Source: an uncultured Pseudorhodobacter sp.
Lineage (GTDB): Bacteria > Pseudomonadota > Alphaproteobacteria > Rhodobacterales > Rhodobacteraceae
Direction of reading: 5' to 3'
DNA length: 41,865 nucleotides
NCBI GenBank assembly: GCA_945952425.1
Contig: CAMFIX010000002.1
Span: forward strand, 1-41,865
In this document: positions 16,550 through 26,903 of the stretch, one piece after another
How positions within the stretch are numbered: the first letter of the stretch is position 1
How the letters are laid out: each line of letters begins with the position of its first letter
The notes under the pieces: generated by a model
Told to the model about the DNA's origin: nothing
The model's input: the letters and a program-made list of their open reading frames with translations, nothing else
Databases searched by the model: none
Program-made: the position numbers and the translations under genes

Positions 16550-17646
16550 TGGCACGGCTTCTGACGTTTCTGCTGCTTCTGCTGGTCGGCCCAGCCTTTG
16601 CCGGCGAGATTCGCATCAAGGATCTGGTCGAATTCGACGGGGTGCGGGGCAACGACCTGGTGGGCTATGGGCTCGTCGTGGGGTTGAACGGCACGGGGGA
16701 CGGGTTGCGCAACTCGCCCTTTACCGAGGAAATCATGTCCAACCTGTTGGAAAGATTGGGCGTCAACGTAACGGGCGAGCAGTTTCAACCCAAGAACGTC
16801 GCCGCGGTTTTCGTCACGGCCAGCCTGCCGCCTTTCGCGCGGGCGGGGTCCAAGATCGACGTGACGGTCTCGGCCATCGGCGATGCGAAAAGCCTGCTGG
16901 GCGGTACGCTGGTGATGACGCCCCTGAACGGGGCGGATGGGCAGATTTACGCGGTGGCGCAAGGTGCGATCATCGCGGGGGGCGTCTCGGCCGAGGGGCA
17001 GGGCGCCAAGGTGACCGAAGGGGTGCCGACGGCGGGCTCGATCCCGTCCGGCGCGCGGGTCGAGCGTGAAGTTCAGTTCGATTTCAACCAGATGAGCACG
17101 GTGCGCCTGGCCCTGCGCCAACCCGATTTCACCACGGCCTCGCGGATCGAATCGACGATCAACGCGGCTTTCCCCGGCAATCCGGCGCAGATGCTGGATG
17201 CGGGGACGGTCTCTTTGGATGTGAAGGCGGCGGGGGCGGGCTCGGCCGCGCATGTGATGGCCAAGCTGGAGAATTTGACGGTTCAGCCCGAGGCGCGGGC
17301 CCGGGTCGTGGTCGATCAACGCTCCGGTACGATCGTGATGGATGACGAGGTGCGCATCAGCCATGTGGCGATCGCGCAGGGCAACCTGACGCTGAAGGTC
17401 GAGGAGGCGCCGGTCGTCGTGCAGCCGAATCCGTTCAGCGAGGGGCAGACCATCGTCGTGCCGCGCACCAAGGCCGAGATCCAGCAGGATCAGGGCAAGG
17501 GCTTGGCTGAAGTGCAGGGCGGCACCAGCCTGTCGGAGGTCGTGGCGGGGCTGAACGCGCTTGGCGTGGCGCCGGGCGACATGATCAACATCCTGAAAAG
17601 CATCAATGCCGCCGGGGCTTTGCACGCGGAATTCGTCGTGAATTGA
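16549..17646 (+). CDS. flgI: Flagellar P-ring protein FlgI
   Basis: IRIKDLVEFDGVRGNDLVGYGLVVGLNGTGDGLRNSPFTEEIMSNLLERLGVNV; 1-bp TGATG overlap with flgL. Confidence 0.95.
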   Translation: MARLLTFLLLLLVGPAFAGEIRIKDLVEFDGVRGNDLVGYGLVVGLNGTGDGLRNSPFTEEIMSNLLERLGVNVTGEQFQPKNVAAVFVTASLPPFARAGSKIDVTVSAIGDAKSLLGGTLVMTPLNGADGQIYAVAQGAIIAGGVSAEGQGAKVTEGVPTAGSIPSGARVEREVQFDFNQMSTVRLALRQPDFTTASRIESTINAAFPGNPAQMLDAGTVSLDVKAAGAGSAAHVMAKLENLTVQPEARARVVVDQRSGTIVMDDEVRISHVAIAQGNLTLKVEEAPVVVQPNPFSEGQTIVVPRTKAEIQQDQGKGLAEVQGGTSLSEVVAGLNALGVAPGDMINILKSINAAGALHAEFVVN

Positions 17647-17666
17647 GCGGCTTGCGGATGACATAG

Positions 17667-17697
17667 GCCCGCCTCCGGCAACGGGGGCGGGCTTTTT
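17667..17697 (+). terminator. Terminator after flgI
   Basis: GCCCGCC...GGCGGGC followed by TTTTT. Confidence 0.75.
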
Positions 17698-17731
17698 CGC
17701 ATGCCGAACCCTGGGGGCAAACAAAGGGGGC

Positions 17732-17761
17732 AAAAACAAAGGCCCGACCGGGGGTCGGGCC
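17732..17761 (-). terminator. Terminator of the PAS gene
   Basis: GGCCCGACC-ggg-GGTCGGGCC; minus strand continues TTTGTTTTTG. Confidence 0.7.
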
Positions 17762-17785
17762 TGCAAGGGGCGGGTCGGGGTGGGC

Positions 17786-18469
17786 TCAGCCCGCTTTCAG
17801 CAAATCCTGCAGCTGGCCCGTCACGTCGGCGATCTTCTCGGCCAGGACCGAGGTTTCCTCTGCCAGGCGCGAGACTTCATGCGCGACGAAGCCGAAGCTG
17901 GCGCCGAACGGGCCGGCGCGCCCTGCCTCCAGCCGGGCGTTGATGGCGAGGATGCGCAGGGTGCGCAAGACTTCCACGATGGGGACGGTGTTGCCCAGCA
18001 GGAGCCGCGCCTTTTCGGAAATCGCCTCCAGCATGCGCAGGTTGTGCAGCTCTGCCAGGCGGGCGCGGTCGGCGTCGATCACGGCGCCTTCAAGATATAA
18101 AAGCTCGTCCCCCTCGAAGACGCCGCCGCCGATTTCCTGCACCCAGATCGCCGAGCCATCGGGCCGCACGATCCGGTAATCGACGTTCCAGTTCGCCTTT
18201 TCGGCCAGGGCGGCATCGACGGCGGCATAGACCGCGGCGAGATCGTCGGGATGGGTCTGGGCGCTGTAAGAGCGGCATTCCGGCCCGGTGAAGGCCGTGG
18301 CCTCATGGCCCGTCAGGTTGCGCACATCGCCGGCCATGAACATCATGGAATAGGCCTTGTCGTTGCGGCAACGATACAAAAAGCCGTTCATCCGGTTCAC
18401 GATGGAATGGATGATCGTCAGTTCGGAAGTCGAATCGTCCAACATGGTCCCGCCCTTCTGGTTCGCCAT
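17786..18469 (-). CDS. Soluble PAS domain protein with a short MCP-signalling-tip-like C-terminus
   Basis: PAS/PAC text (AYSMMFMAGDVRNLTGHEATAF..VDYRIVRPDGSAIWVQEIGGGVFEGDELLYLEGAVIDAD) then LRILAINARLEAGRAGPFGASFGFVAHEVSRLAEETSVLAEKI. Confidence 0.82.
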   Translation of the reverse strand: MANQKGGTMLDDSTSELTIIHSIVNRMNGFLYRCRNDKAYSMMFMAGDVRNLTGHEATAFTGPECRSYSAQTHPDDLAAVYAAVDAALAEKANWNVDYRIVRPDGSAIWVQEIGGGVFEGDELLYLEGAVIDADRARLAELHNLRMLEAISEKARLLLGNTVPIVEVLRTLRILAINARLEAGRAGPFGASFGFVAHEVSRLAEETSVLAEKIADVTGQLQDLLKAG

Positions 18470-18488
18470 TCAGCGTTAGCCATCAAGG

Positions 18489-18504
18489 GTTAACCAGAGC
18501 CTAA
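18489..18504 (-). promoter_or_regulatory. CtrA-like box upstream of the PAS gene
   Basis: Minus strand TTAG-GCTCTGG-TTAAC. Confidence 0.5.
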
Positions 18505-19109
18505 ACCGCGGCAGAAATCCGGGCGGAGAGGCGGAAAGCATGGGCGCTGTCCTGCGTGGCGGCGGGCAGGACCGGGTCATAGGCGGCGCGGATCAGGCCG
18601 GCGATCTCGGGACGCAGCACGGTGACGCCCTGGGCGCGGGCCAGGAAGGGCGGGGCCTCGGGCCCCCAAAGCAGGATCATTTGCGCGGCCTCGGCCAGGG
18701 CCAGGTCTTCGGCCGGCAGCTCCGACAGCGCGCCGCCCATGCGCAGAAAGGCAAAACAGGCGCGGATCGCGCCGTTCTCGTCAAAGCGGAAAAGCCGGTA
18801 GTGATGCGCCTCTTCGGCGGCCAGCCGGGTGCACAGCGCGGCCAGGCCGGGGATCAGCCGGTCGAGGTTCGGCACCTGCGGCAGCTCGGCCCAGTCGCGG
18901 AAGAAGAACAGCATCAGGTTGGCGCCAAGCTCGGGATCGGTCTCGGCCATCTTGTGCCGGGCCAGCGTCACGACCGCCTCGATGGCGCCCTTGACGGTGG
19001 CGAGCGTCGCGTCCTCGACCCCGAAGACCACCGGCACGATGGGCCGACCCCAGCGCGCGAAACGATAGCCCTCCTGCCGGAAGGCGGCGGTGATCGCTTC
19101 GGGCGTCAT
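18501..19109 (-). CDS. Conserved hypothetical protein (start at MTPEAITAAFRQEGY)
   Basis: 202-aa ORF with ATG overlapping the end of the isochorismatase-like gene; family not recognised. Confidence 0.7.
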   Translation of the reverse strand: MTPEAITAAFRQEGYRFARWGRPIVPVVFGVEDATLATVKGAIEAVVTLARHKMAETDPELGANLMLFFFRDWAELPQVPNLDRLIPGLAALCTRLAAEEAHHYRLFRFDENGAIRACFAFLRMGGALSELPAEDLALAEAAQMILLWGPEAPPFLARAQGVTVLRPEIAGLIRAAYDPVLPAATQDSAHAFRLSARISAAV

Positions 19110-19636
19110 GCGATCTCGGCGCTGTCGACGATGCGGGCGAAGCCGCGGAGGTTGGCGAGGCTCATCTCCAGCACGGTCGCGGCGGGGATCACATGTCCGT
19201 CCCGGGCCTGGCGGGGAAAGCAGACCAGGGCGTCGGCGACGACGGTGGTGGCAAAGCCCAGGTTCCCCGCCATCCGCACCGTGCTTTCGACGCACATATT
19301 GGCCTCGCCGCCGCAGATGACCAGGGGTGCGGCGCCCAGCCGGGCCTGCAGGTCGGTGCCGATGAAGGCGGAGGAGCCGTGCTTGACGACCACCGCCTCG
19401 CCGGGCTGGGGCGCGACTTCGGCCATGGCGGCCGAGAGCGGGTTGGCGGGGTGGAACCCGTCCTCCGGATCGGTGGCGTGGTGATGCACATGCACCACCG
19501 GCCAGCCGCGGGCGCGAAACCGCGCCAGAAGCTGCGCCGCCACCGCCGGTGCATCGTCCTGCGCCCAGGGCCAATCGGCCGTGCGCTCGGCGCGCATGGC
19601 CTCTTGCAGGTCGATGACGATCAGGACGGGTTCCAT
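19106..19636 (-). CDS. Isochorismatase-like cysteine hydrolase
   Basis: VLIVIDLQEAM, VVVKHGSSAFIGTDLQARLG, LVICGGEANMCVESTVRMAGNLGFATTVVADAL. Confidence 0.9.
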   Translation of the reverse strand: MEPVLIVIDLQEAMRAERTADWPWAQDDAPAVAAQLLARFRARGWPVVHVHHHATDPEDGFHPANPLSAAMAEVAPQPGEAVVVKHGSSAFIGTDLQARLGAAPLVICGGEANMCVESTVRMAGNLGFATTVVADALVCFPRQARDGHVIPAATVLEMSLANLRGFARIVDSAEIA

Positions 19637-19639
19637 CGC

Positions 19640-20128
19640 TCAGCCGCCGAGGAAATCGGTCTTGCCGATCTCGACCCCGTTGGAGCGCAGGATGTTGTAA
19701 GCGGTGGTGACGTGGAAATAGAAGTTCGGGATGGCGTAAGAGGCCAGGTAGAAGGGCGCCGGAAAGCTCAGCTCGCGCGGGCCGGCCTTGACGTTGATCG
19801 TCTTGGCCTCGGCGCCTTCGAAGGCGCTGTCGGGCAGGGTCTGGATGAAGGCCAGGGTCTTGGCGATGCGGGCCTGCAGCTCGTCCAGGGTCTGCTCGGT
19901 GTCGGGATAGGACGGCACTTCGACCCCCGCAAGCCGGGCGGAGGCGCCCTTCGCGTGGTCGGTCGCGATGCAGATCTGGCGCCAGAAGGGCAGCATGTCG
20001 GCGATCAGGCGCAGCTGGGGGATGACCTCGGGCTTGATCTTGCGCGCTTCCTCATAGGCCTTGGCCTTTTCGAGGATTTTCGACAGAGCGGTCAGCGTAT
20101 GGGCGAAGGCGGGGACTGGGGATTGCAT
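19640..20128 (-). CDS. DUF1993 family protein
   Basis: LIADMLPFWRQICIATDHAKGASARLAGVEVPSYPDTEQTLDELQARIAKTLAFI...FYFHVTTAYNILRSNGVEIGKTDFLG. Confidence 0.85.
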   Translation of the reverse strand: MQSPVPAFAHTLTALSKILEKAKAYEEARKIKPEVIPQLRLIADMLPFWRQICIATDHAKGASARLAGVEVPSYPDTEQTLDELQARIAKTLAFIQTLPDSAFEGAEAKTINVKAGPRELSFPAPFYLASYAIPNFYFHVTTAYNILRSNGVEIGKTDFLGG

Positions 20129-20191
20129 GGGTTCCTCCTGATTTGGCGGCAGGATGGAGGTTTTTTTACCCTTTGCAAGGGGCACCGCGCT

Positions 20192-20212
20192 GCCCCGGGC
20201 TTGACCCGGGGC
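20192..20212. repeat. Intergenic palindrome
   Basis: GCCCCGGG-CTTGA-CCCGGGGC, downstream of argF (minus strand). Confidence 0.5.
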
Positions 20213-20226
20213 CTCGATCCTTGCGG

Positions 20227-21153
<927 letters not shown>

Positions 21154-21179
21154 GTCACACGTGATTTTTGGCGGAGACC

Positions 21180-21231
21180 CCGGGGGCTGTCTGCCCCCGG
21201 ACCCCCGAGAGATATTTGAGCAAGTATGAAA
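21180..21231 (+). repeat. Intergenic hairpin + TATTTGAGCAAGTATGAAA element, copy 3
   Basis: CCGGGGGC-tgtct-GCCCCCGG, then ACCCCCGAGAGATATTTGAGCAAGTATGAAA. Confidence 0.75.
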
Positions 21232-21289
21232 GCCATCAGGGTTGGGCTCGCAACCCTGTGCGGTGGGTGCGTTCGGTCGCTTCGTGCAT

Positions 21290-22471
21290 TCAGGCCTCCA
21301 CGGCGCGGGCGGTGGCCTCAAGCCGGGTCAGGGCTTCGGCAATGTCGGCGTCGGGGATGTTCAGGGGCGGCAGCAGGCGGATGACATTGTCGGCCGCCGG
21401 AACCGTCAGCAGGTTCTGCGCATAGGCGGCCTTCACGATATCGGTATTGGTCGCCTTGCACTTCAGGCCGAGGATCAGACCCTCGCCCCGCACGGCCTCG
21501 AAGAGGGAGGGGTGGGAGGCCACGAGCGCCTCCAGCCCCTGCCGGAAGAGGGCGGCCTTGCGGTTGACCTCGGCCAGGAAGGCCTCGTCGGAGATGATCT
21601 CCATCACCTTGGCGCCGACCGCGCAGGCCAAGGGGTTGCCGCCATAGGTCGAGCCATGGGTGCCCGCAACCATGCCCTTGGCGGCCTCTTCGGTGGCCAG
21701 AACCGCGCCCAGGGGGAAGCCGCCGCCGATGCCCTTGGCGACCATCATGATATCGGGCGTGATGCCGGCCCATTCATGGGCGAAGAGTTTGCCGCTGCGC
21801 CCCATGCCGCATTGCACCTCGTCGAAGATCAACAGCGCGCCAGTGGCGTCGCAGAGGTCGCGCAGGCCTTTCAGGCATTGGTCGGGCACCTTGCGGATGC
21901 CGCCTTCGCCCTGCACAGGCTCGATGATGACGGCGCAGGTTTTCTCGGTGATGGCGGCGCGGATGGCGGCATGGTCGGCCTCGGTCTCGGGCCATTTCAG
22001 CTGACGGAAACCGGGCATCAGGGGGCCGAAGCCCTTGACCATCTTCTCGGAACCCGCCGCCGCGATGGCGCCGGTCGAACGGCCGTGGAAGGCGCCTTCG
22101 AAGGCGATGATTTCCTCGCGCGGGGCGCCGTTTTCGTAATGGTATTTGCGGGCCATCTTGATGGCGAGTTCGGCCGCCTCGGTGCCGGAATTGGTGAAGA
22201 AAACCGTATCGGCAAAGGTCTTGTCGACCAGCATCTCGGCCAGCCGTTCCTGTTCCGGGATCGTGTAAAGGTTGGACACGTGCCAGATCTTGCCCGCCTG
22301 CTCGGTCAGCGCGGCGATCAGGGCGGGGTTCGCATGCCCCAGCGCATTCACCGCGATCCCGGCGCCCAGGTCGAGGTATCGCGTGCCGTCCGCCGTGATG
22401 GCCCAGGCGCCCTCGCCCTTCACGAAGGCCATGGGGGCGCGGTTGTAGGTCGGCAGAACGGGGGTGATCAT
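21290..22471 (-). CDS. argD: Acetylornithine aminotransferase
   Basis: [79 protein letters not shown]. Confidence 0.93.
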   Translation of the reverse strand: MITPVLPTYNRAPMAFVKGEGAWAITADGTRYLDLGAGIAVNALGHANPALIAALTEQAGKIWHVSNLYTIPEQERLAEMLVDKTFADTVFFTNSGTEAAELAIKMARKYHYENGAPREEIIAFEGAFHGRSTGAIAAAGSEKMVKGFGPLMPGFRQLKWPETEADHAAIRAAITEKTCAVIIEPVQGEGGIRKVPDQCLKGLRDLCDATGALLIFDEVQCGMGRSGKLFAHEWAGITPDIMMVAKGIGGGFPLGAVLATEEAAKGMVAGTHGSTYGGNPLACAVGAKVMEIISDEAFLAEVNRKAALFRQGLEALVASHPSLFEAVRGEGLILGLKCKATNTDIVKAAYAQNLLTVPAADNVIRLLPPLNIPDADIAEALTRLEATARAVEA

Positions 22472-22697
22472 GGGGTTACCTCGCGAAGAAGCCCAAGGGG
22501 TGCCAAGCTTTGGCGGAAAGGTCAACGATGGATGGGGGCTGTGAAGCGGATATGACAGGACGAGCGCCGAAAGGGCGTCAGCGTCGGAAGGAAAGGGTCA
22601 CGGTCCGGGTCATGGGGCCTGCATAGGGGCGGGGGCGGCGGCTGTCAAAGGAAAACCGCCTTGATCTTGCCCGGGATTGGCCTTTTGCTCCGCGCGA

Positions 22698-22713
22698 TTA
22701 ACCTTCATTGAAC
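22698..22713 (+). promoter_or_regulatory. CtrA-like box upstream of the sulfotransferase
   Basis: TTAA-CCTTCAT-TGAAC (second half degenerate). Confidence 0.35.
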
Positions 22714-22749
22714 CTTTGCCCGGTAGACCCGAACGAACAGGAGGCGCGC

Positions 22750-23535
22750 ATGGCGGAAAAGAAGAAGAAGGCCGATCCGGACCGGCTTCTGTCCTGCCGC
22801 AAACTGCCGATCCGCTATCTGTTCATCCCGAAATGCGGCTGCACTTTCGTGAAAAACCTGATCTGGCGGCTGGATCACGGCCAGACCTTCCACAATCCCA
22901 AGCGCATCCATGACGTGATGGACGATTTCGTCCGCGCCTCGGCCTTCGGGCTGGATGCCGAGGCGATCCGGGCGGAGGAGCATGCGTTTACCATCCTGCG
23001 CAATCCGGTGGATCGGTTCTTGTCCTTGTATTTCGACAAGGTTGTGGGCTCGGGCTGGCAGAAATACGTGCCCTTGCGCGCGACTTTGCAGAAATACGGC
23101 CTGAATGTCGAGGCGACGACGGCGGAGGAACATCGCCGCAACTGCCTGGTCATGATCGACTGGCTGGAGGTGAATCTGACCGGCGAAAACGACCTGCCGC
23201 GCGAGGCGCATTGGACGCCGCAATGGTATCGCGGCGACATCATGAAGGGGTTCGATCTGAAGCTTCTGACGCTGACCAACCTGGATCAGCGGATGGAGAT
23301 GCTCTTGGCCGACCTGGTGCCCGACATCGGCGCGGTCATGGCCGAGATGGAGCGGTATGCGACCAACTCGAAGGACAAGAAGGATGCTGTGCTGGACCAG
23401 AAGGTGAAGGCGCGGATCAACCATGTGTATCGGCGCGACCGGGAAATCTTTGAAAAGCTTAAGGATCTTTGGCGCGACACCAAGCCCGCGCGGATGGAGG
23501 AGATCCCGCGCTCTTCTGCGATTTTTAACGATTAG
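22750..23535 (+). CDS. Sulfotransferase family protein
   Basis: PAPS-binding-like IRYLFIPKCGCTFVKNLIW and FTILRNPVDRFLSLYFDK; RBS-like ACAGGAGG upstream of ATG 22750. Confidence 0.82.
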   Translation: MAEKKKKADPDRLLSCRKLPIRYLFIPKCGCTFVKNLIWRLDHGQTFHNPKRIHDVMDDFVRASAFGLDAEAIRAEEHAFTILRNPVDRFLSLYFDKVVGSGWQKYVPLRATLQKYGLNVEATTAEEHRRNCLVMIDWLEVNLTGENDLPREAHWTPQWYRGDIMKGFDLKLLTLTNLDQRMEMLLADLVPDIGAVMAEMERYATNSKDKKDAVLDQKVKARINHVYRRDREIFEKLKDLWRDTKPARMEEIPRSSAIFND

Positions 23536-23587
23536 GGGAATGGTAAGGGTCTGCGGCTAGGCTTCCCCTTGGGTAGTAAGGTGAGGG

Positions 23588-24928
23588 TTGGCCGTGCTGG
23601 GGTTGTTGCTCTTGGCCGGGCTGGGCGTTGCAGCCGCGGCTTTGGTCGAACATGTCGATTCGACGGATACGGAAGACGATACCGCGGCGCATGACGCGCC
23701 GGAGGATCAGGCGCATGAAGGCCAGGGCGATCTGCTGGACGATATCCATGCGGGCCATGCCGATGCGGGGCATGAAGATTCGTCCCATGCCGATACGGCT
23801 CACGCAGAAACGGGGCACGCGGATACCTCCCATGCCGATGGGGCGCATGCCGCGGTGAGCGATGCGGCCGATCACGCCGCGGGTCATGCGGCGAGCGAGA
23901 CGCAAGGCACGACGCCCTCCCATGGCGACACGTCCCAGGCCTTCCCCGAAGGACAGTCGGAGGACGATCACGCCGATGCCGCTTCGGGCGACGCCGCCGC
24001 TGCGGGTGGCGCCGCGGCAACCGGGGCCGCTTCGAGCGAGACCACCGCCCATGCGGCGAGTGGCGATGCGGCTGGCGAGCCCACTTCGGAGGATACCACC
24101 GCGCATGCGGCAAACGGGGCCTCTTCAGGCGATCCCGCGGCTGCGCCGGATGCGGCGAGCGGGGGGGACGCCGGGCAGGCCAGCTCGGGCGATGGCGCCG
24201 CGACGGAGGGGCATGGCACTGCCCATGCCTCCGGCAGCGACACCACACCGCCCGCCGAGGCCCACAGCGACACTGCGGCCGAAGACACGCTGTCAGGCTC
24301 GGCCCATACCGCCATATCTGCGGCGCCCAGCCAGCCTGTCCACAACATCTATGGCGGCTCTGGCAATGACACGCTGGAGGGCACCACCGGCCGCGACTTC
24401 CTGGAGGGGCAGGCGGGCAACGATGTCCTGCAGGGCCGCGGCGGCGCCGACCACCTTGTGACCTTCGACGCCGGCCGCGACACGGCCTATGGCGGCATGG
24501 GCAACGACAGTCTGCACGGCTATACCGTCAACCACATGCCCGGCGGCGACACCTCTTTCGTGGTCGAGGATCACCAGACCGACCACCTGCACGGCGGGCA
24601 GGGCGACGACAAGCTCTGGCTCGGCTCGGGCGATTTCGGCACCGGCGGTGCGGGGCATGACGAGTTCCACGTCTCCTGGGACATCGACCACGCCCAGCCG
24701 GCCACGATCACCGATTATCAGCCACGGACCGACAAGATCGTCATCGAATTCACCACCAACCATGCCGATGGCGACATGAACCACATCACTGCTGCCGATC
24801 AGAACGTCACGACAGAGCCCTTGCACGACGGCTCCGGCACCGCGATCTGCCTGAACGGCCAGCCGATTGCGCATGTGATGGGGACGACGGCGCTGCGGGC
24901 CTCGGACATCTCCGTCGTCCATGTTTAG
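23588..24928 (+). CDS. His/Asp-rich repeat protein with an N-terminal membrane anchor and a C-terminal RTX (hemolysin-type Ca-binding) region (start TTG 23588 or GTG 23594)
   Basis: LLLLAGLGVAAAALV hydrophobic segment; (HADxx)6; RTX nonapeptides YGGSGNDTLEG, LEGQAGNDVLQG, YGGMGNDSLHG, HGGQGDDKLWLG. Confidence 0.82.
   Translation: MAVLGLLLLAGLGVAAAALVEHVDSTDTEDDTAAHDAPEDQAHEGQGDLLDDIHAGHADAGHEDSSHADTAHAETGHADTSHADGAHAAVSDAADHAAGHAASETQGTTPSHGDTSQAFPEGQSEDDHADAASGDAAAAGGAAATGAASSETTAHAASGDAAGEPTSEDTTAHAANGASSGDPAAAPDAASGGDAGQASSGDGAATEGHGTAHASGSDTTPPAEAHSDTAAEDTLSGSAHTAISAAPSQPVHNIYGGSGNDTLEGTTGRDFLEGQAGNDVLQGRGGADHLVTFDAGRDTAYGGMGNDSLHGYTVNHMPGGDTSFVVEDHQTDHLHGGQGDDKLWLGSGDFGTGGAGHDEFHVSWDIDHAQPATITDYQPRTDKIVIEFTTNHADGDMNHITAADQNVTTEPLHDGSGTAICLNGQPIAHVMGTTALRASDISVVHV
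23756..23845 (+). repeat. Six 15-nt coding repeats (HADxx)6
   Basis: HADAG HEDSS HADTA HAETG HADTS HADGA. Confidence 0.85.
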
Positions 24929-24931
24929 GCG

Positions 24932-26413
24932 CTACTTGCCCAAGGCCTTGATTCTGCCTTCAATTTTCGGTGCGACGGTCTTGGCCTTCTCGACGTAATC
25001 CATCACCGCATTGGCGACCAAGCCGCCCGCGCCGGTGTCGTTGATGACCTTGCCGCCGCCGAGCGCGTCATAGCCGTCGCCGCCTTCCAGCATGAAATTG
25101 TTGACTGCGACCTTGTAAAGCGTCGCGGCCTCCAAGGGCTTGCCCGCGACGAGAACCTCGCTGACCCGCTTGCCGGGCTCGGCCGAGGCGTCATAGGTGA
25201 AGGTCAGCCCCGAGACCTGCGGAAAGCGCCCGGCGCCTTTTTCGACCTGGGACACGCCGTTTTCCAGCGCGAGCAGAAGCTGGCTGCCGGGAATTTCGGT
25301 CAGCTGCAAGGTGTTGCCGAAGGGCAGCTCGGTCAGGATGTCGCGCCGCGTCAGCTCGACCCCCGCGTCATAGGTCTTGTCGCCGCGAATGCCGCCGCCG
25401 TTCATCAGCGCGACATCCGCGCCGACCGCGGCGCGCATCGCATCGGCGATCAGGTCGCCCATCGCGCTTTCTTCGCCACGAACCACGTTGCGGCGGCTGT
25501 CCAACGCCGTCTCGCTCTTGCCGATCACCGCGCCGAGCTTGGCGTCGAGGTCGGCCTTATAGCCATCGACCAGCTTTTGCGTCTCGGGATCGGGCGTCAC
25601 CCCGGCGGTGTCGATAAAGCGGAAAGCGGGCGTCCATTTGACGCTGCGTTTGCCGTCCTTCTCGGTCACATCCACCATCAGGTCGACCGGCGACAGAAGC
25701 CGCGCATCGACCGAGGTTTCGACATAGGCCGTCACCCCGTCGTAATAGGTCGCATAATGGTGGTCGTCGCCCGAGAGAAGCAGGTCGAAGGCCTTGGAAT
25801 GTATGAGTTTCAGGTCGTTGTATTCATCGGTCTGCACCACGCCGACCACCAGGTCGGCGCCGTCTTTTCGCGCGGCTTTCGCAGCCTCGATCGCGGTGTC
25901 GACCGTGGGCGAAAACACCAGCTTGCCGGTGTTCGAGACCTCCGGCGAGGTGTCCTGAGCCACGGGAACCAGCGCTACCTTCACACCGGCGACCTCTTTC
26001 ACCAGCACGCCGCCCAGCCCCTCGATGCCGGTGATGTTGATCGCGGCCCAGGGGTATTTCGAGGCCTTCATCTTGGCCACGAAATTCTCCGGCCCGAAGT
26101 CGAACTCATGGTTGCCGGGCACCGCGATGTCGAAGGGCACGAGATTGGTCAAATCGACGGTATTTTGCCCCTTGTCGAAGCCGGAAATCAGCGAGGGCGA
26201 CAGCATGTCGCCGTCGAAAACGTAAATCGTGTTGGGATTGGCAGCCTTTTCCGCCTTGGCGACCGCGTTCAGCCGGGCAAAACCGCCCTGCTTGCCGTCG
26301 CCGTCGAAGTTGTAGACGTCGCCCACGCCAAGGAAGGTCAGTTTCACCGGCTCGGCGAGGGTCGGCGTGGCGAAAAGCCCCGCGAGGACCAGGATAGGCA
26401 AGTGATTCGACAT
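24932..26413 (-). CDS. Periplasmic 5'-nucleotidase / UshA-like metallophosphatase
   Basis: Signal peptide; [66 protein letters not shown]. Confidence 0.9.
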   Translation of the reverse strand: MSNHLPILVLAGLFATPTLAEPVKLTFLGVGDVYNFDGDGKQGGFARLNAVAKAEKAANPNTIYVFDGDMLSPSLISGFDKGQNTVDLTNLVPFDIAVPGNHEFDFGPENFVAKMKASKYPWAAINITGIEGLGGVLVKEVAGVKVALVPVAQDTSPEVSNTGKLVFSPTVDTAIEAAKAARKDGADLVVGVVQTDEYNDLKLIHSKAFDLLLSGDDHHYATYYDGVTAYVETSVDARLLSPVDLMVDVTEKDGKRSVKWTPAFRFIDTAGVTPDPETQKLVDGYKADLDAKLGAVIGKSETALDSRRNVVRGEESAMGDLIADAMRAAVGADVALMNGGGIRGDKTYDAGVELTRRDILTELPFGNTLQLTEIPGSQLLLALENGVSQVEKGAGRFPQVSGLTFTYDASAEPGKRVSEVLVAGKPLEAATLYKVAVNNFMLEGGDGYDALGGGKVINDTGAGGLVANAVMDYVEKAKTVAPKIEGRIKALGK

Positions 26414-26567
26414 GGAAATCTCCTCTTCTGGTTGTGCAAAACCTGCGCTCGGGGCGCGCCGCTGTCAAAAGTTTTGCCATGCGCAGATGACGGCCGTGCG
26501 AAGCCTTGCCCGGTTGACCCCGCAAGTGCTTTCGGGCATGACCCCGACGACCGCCGAGAGGTTTCCC

Positions 26568-26903
26568 ATGCTGATCTACAAGATCTTCCGCCGTGCCGAA
26601 TGGGTCGCCTTCCGCGATGCCGGCGAGACTTTGGGCGCGCCCATCGACCTGGCCGACGGCTATATCCATTTCTCGACCGCGGCCCAGGTGGCCGAGACGG
26701 CGGCCAAGCATTTTGCGACGGAAAGCGACCTGGTGCTGTTGGCGGTCGAGGCCGACAGGCTGGACGCGCTGAAATGGGAGCCTTCGCGCGGAGGGGCACT
26801 TTTCCCTCACCTTTACAGGCCCTTGCGTGCCGCCGACGTGATCTGGGACAAATCCCTGCCGCTGGGTGCGACCGGCCATATCTTCCCCGAAGGTGTCTTT
26901 TGA
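26568..26903 (+). CDS. DUF952 family protein
   Basis: [49 protein letters not shown]...[15 protein letters not shown]. Confidence 0.9.
   Translation: MLIYKIFRRAEWVAFRDAGETLGAPIDLADGYIHFSTAAQVAETAAKHFATESDLVLLAVEADRLDALKWEPSRGGALFPHLYRPLRAADVIWDKSLPLGATGHIFPEGVF

Noticed and set aside
20192-20212. GCCCCGGG-CTTGA-CCCGGGGC palindrome as a member of the 33-bp REP-like family
   Set aside because: Shares only a loose TCGA/GC-rich context, not the box-N9-box architecture; left as an independent intergenic palindrome.
23532-23547. TTAG-N7-GTAAG upstream of the RTX-like gene as a CtrA site
   Set aside because: Second half-site too degenerate to call independently; mentioned only as weak support.
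23532-24248. Minus-strand ORFs (193 and 238 aa) opposite the His-rich repeat gene
   Set aside because: Open only because the 15-nt-period repeat keeps all frames open; Arg/His/Met-repeat translations have no domain features.
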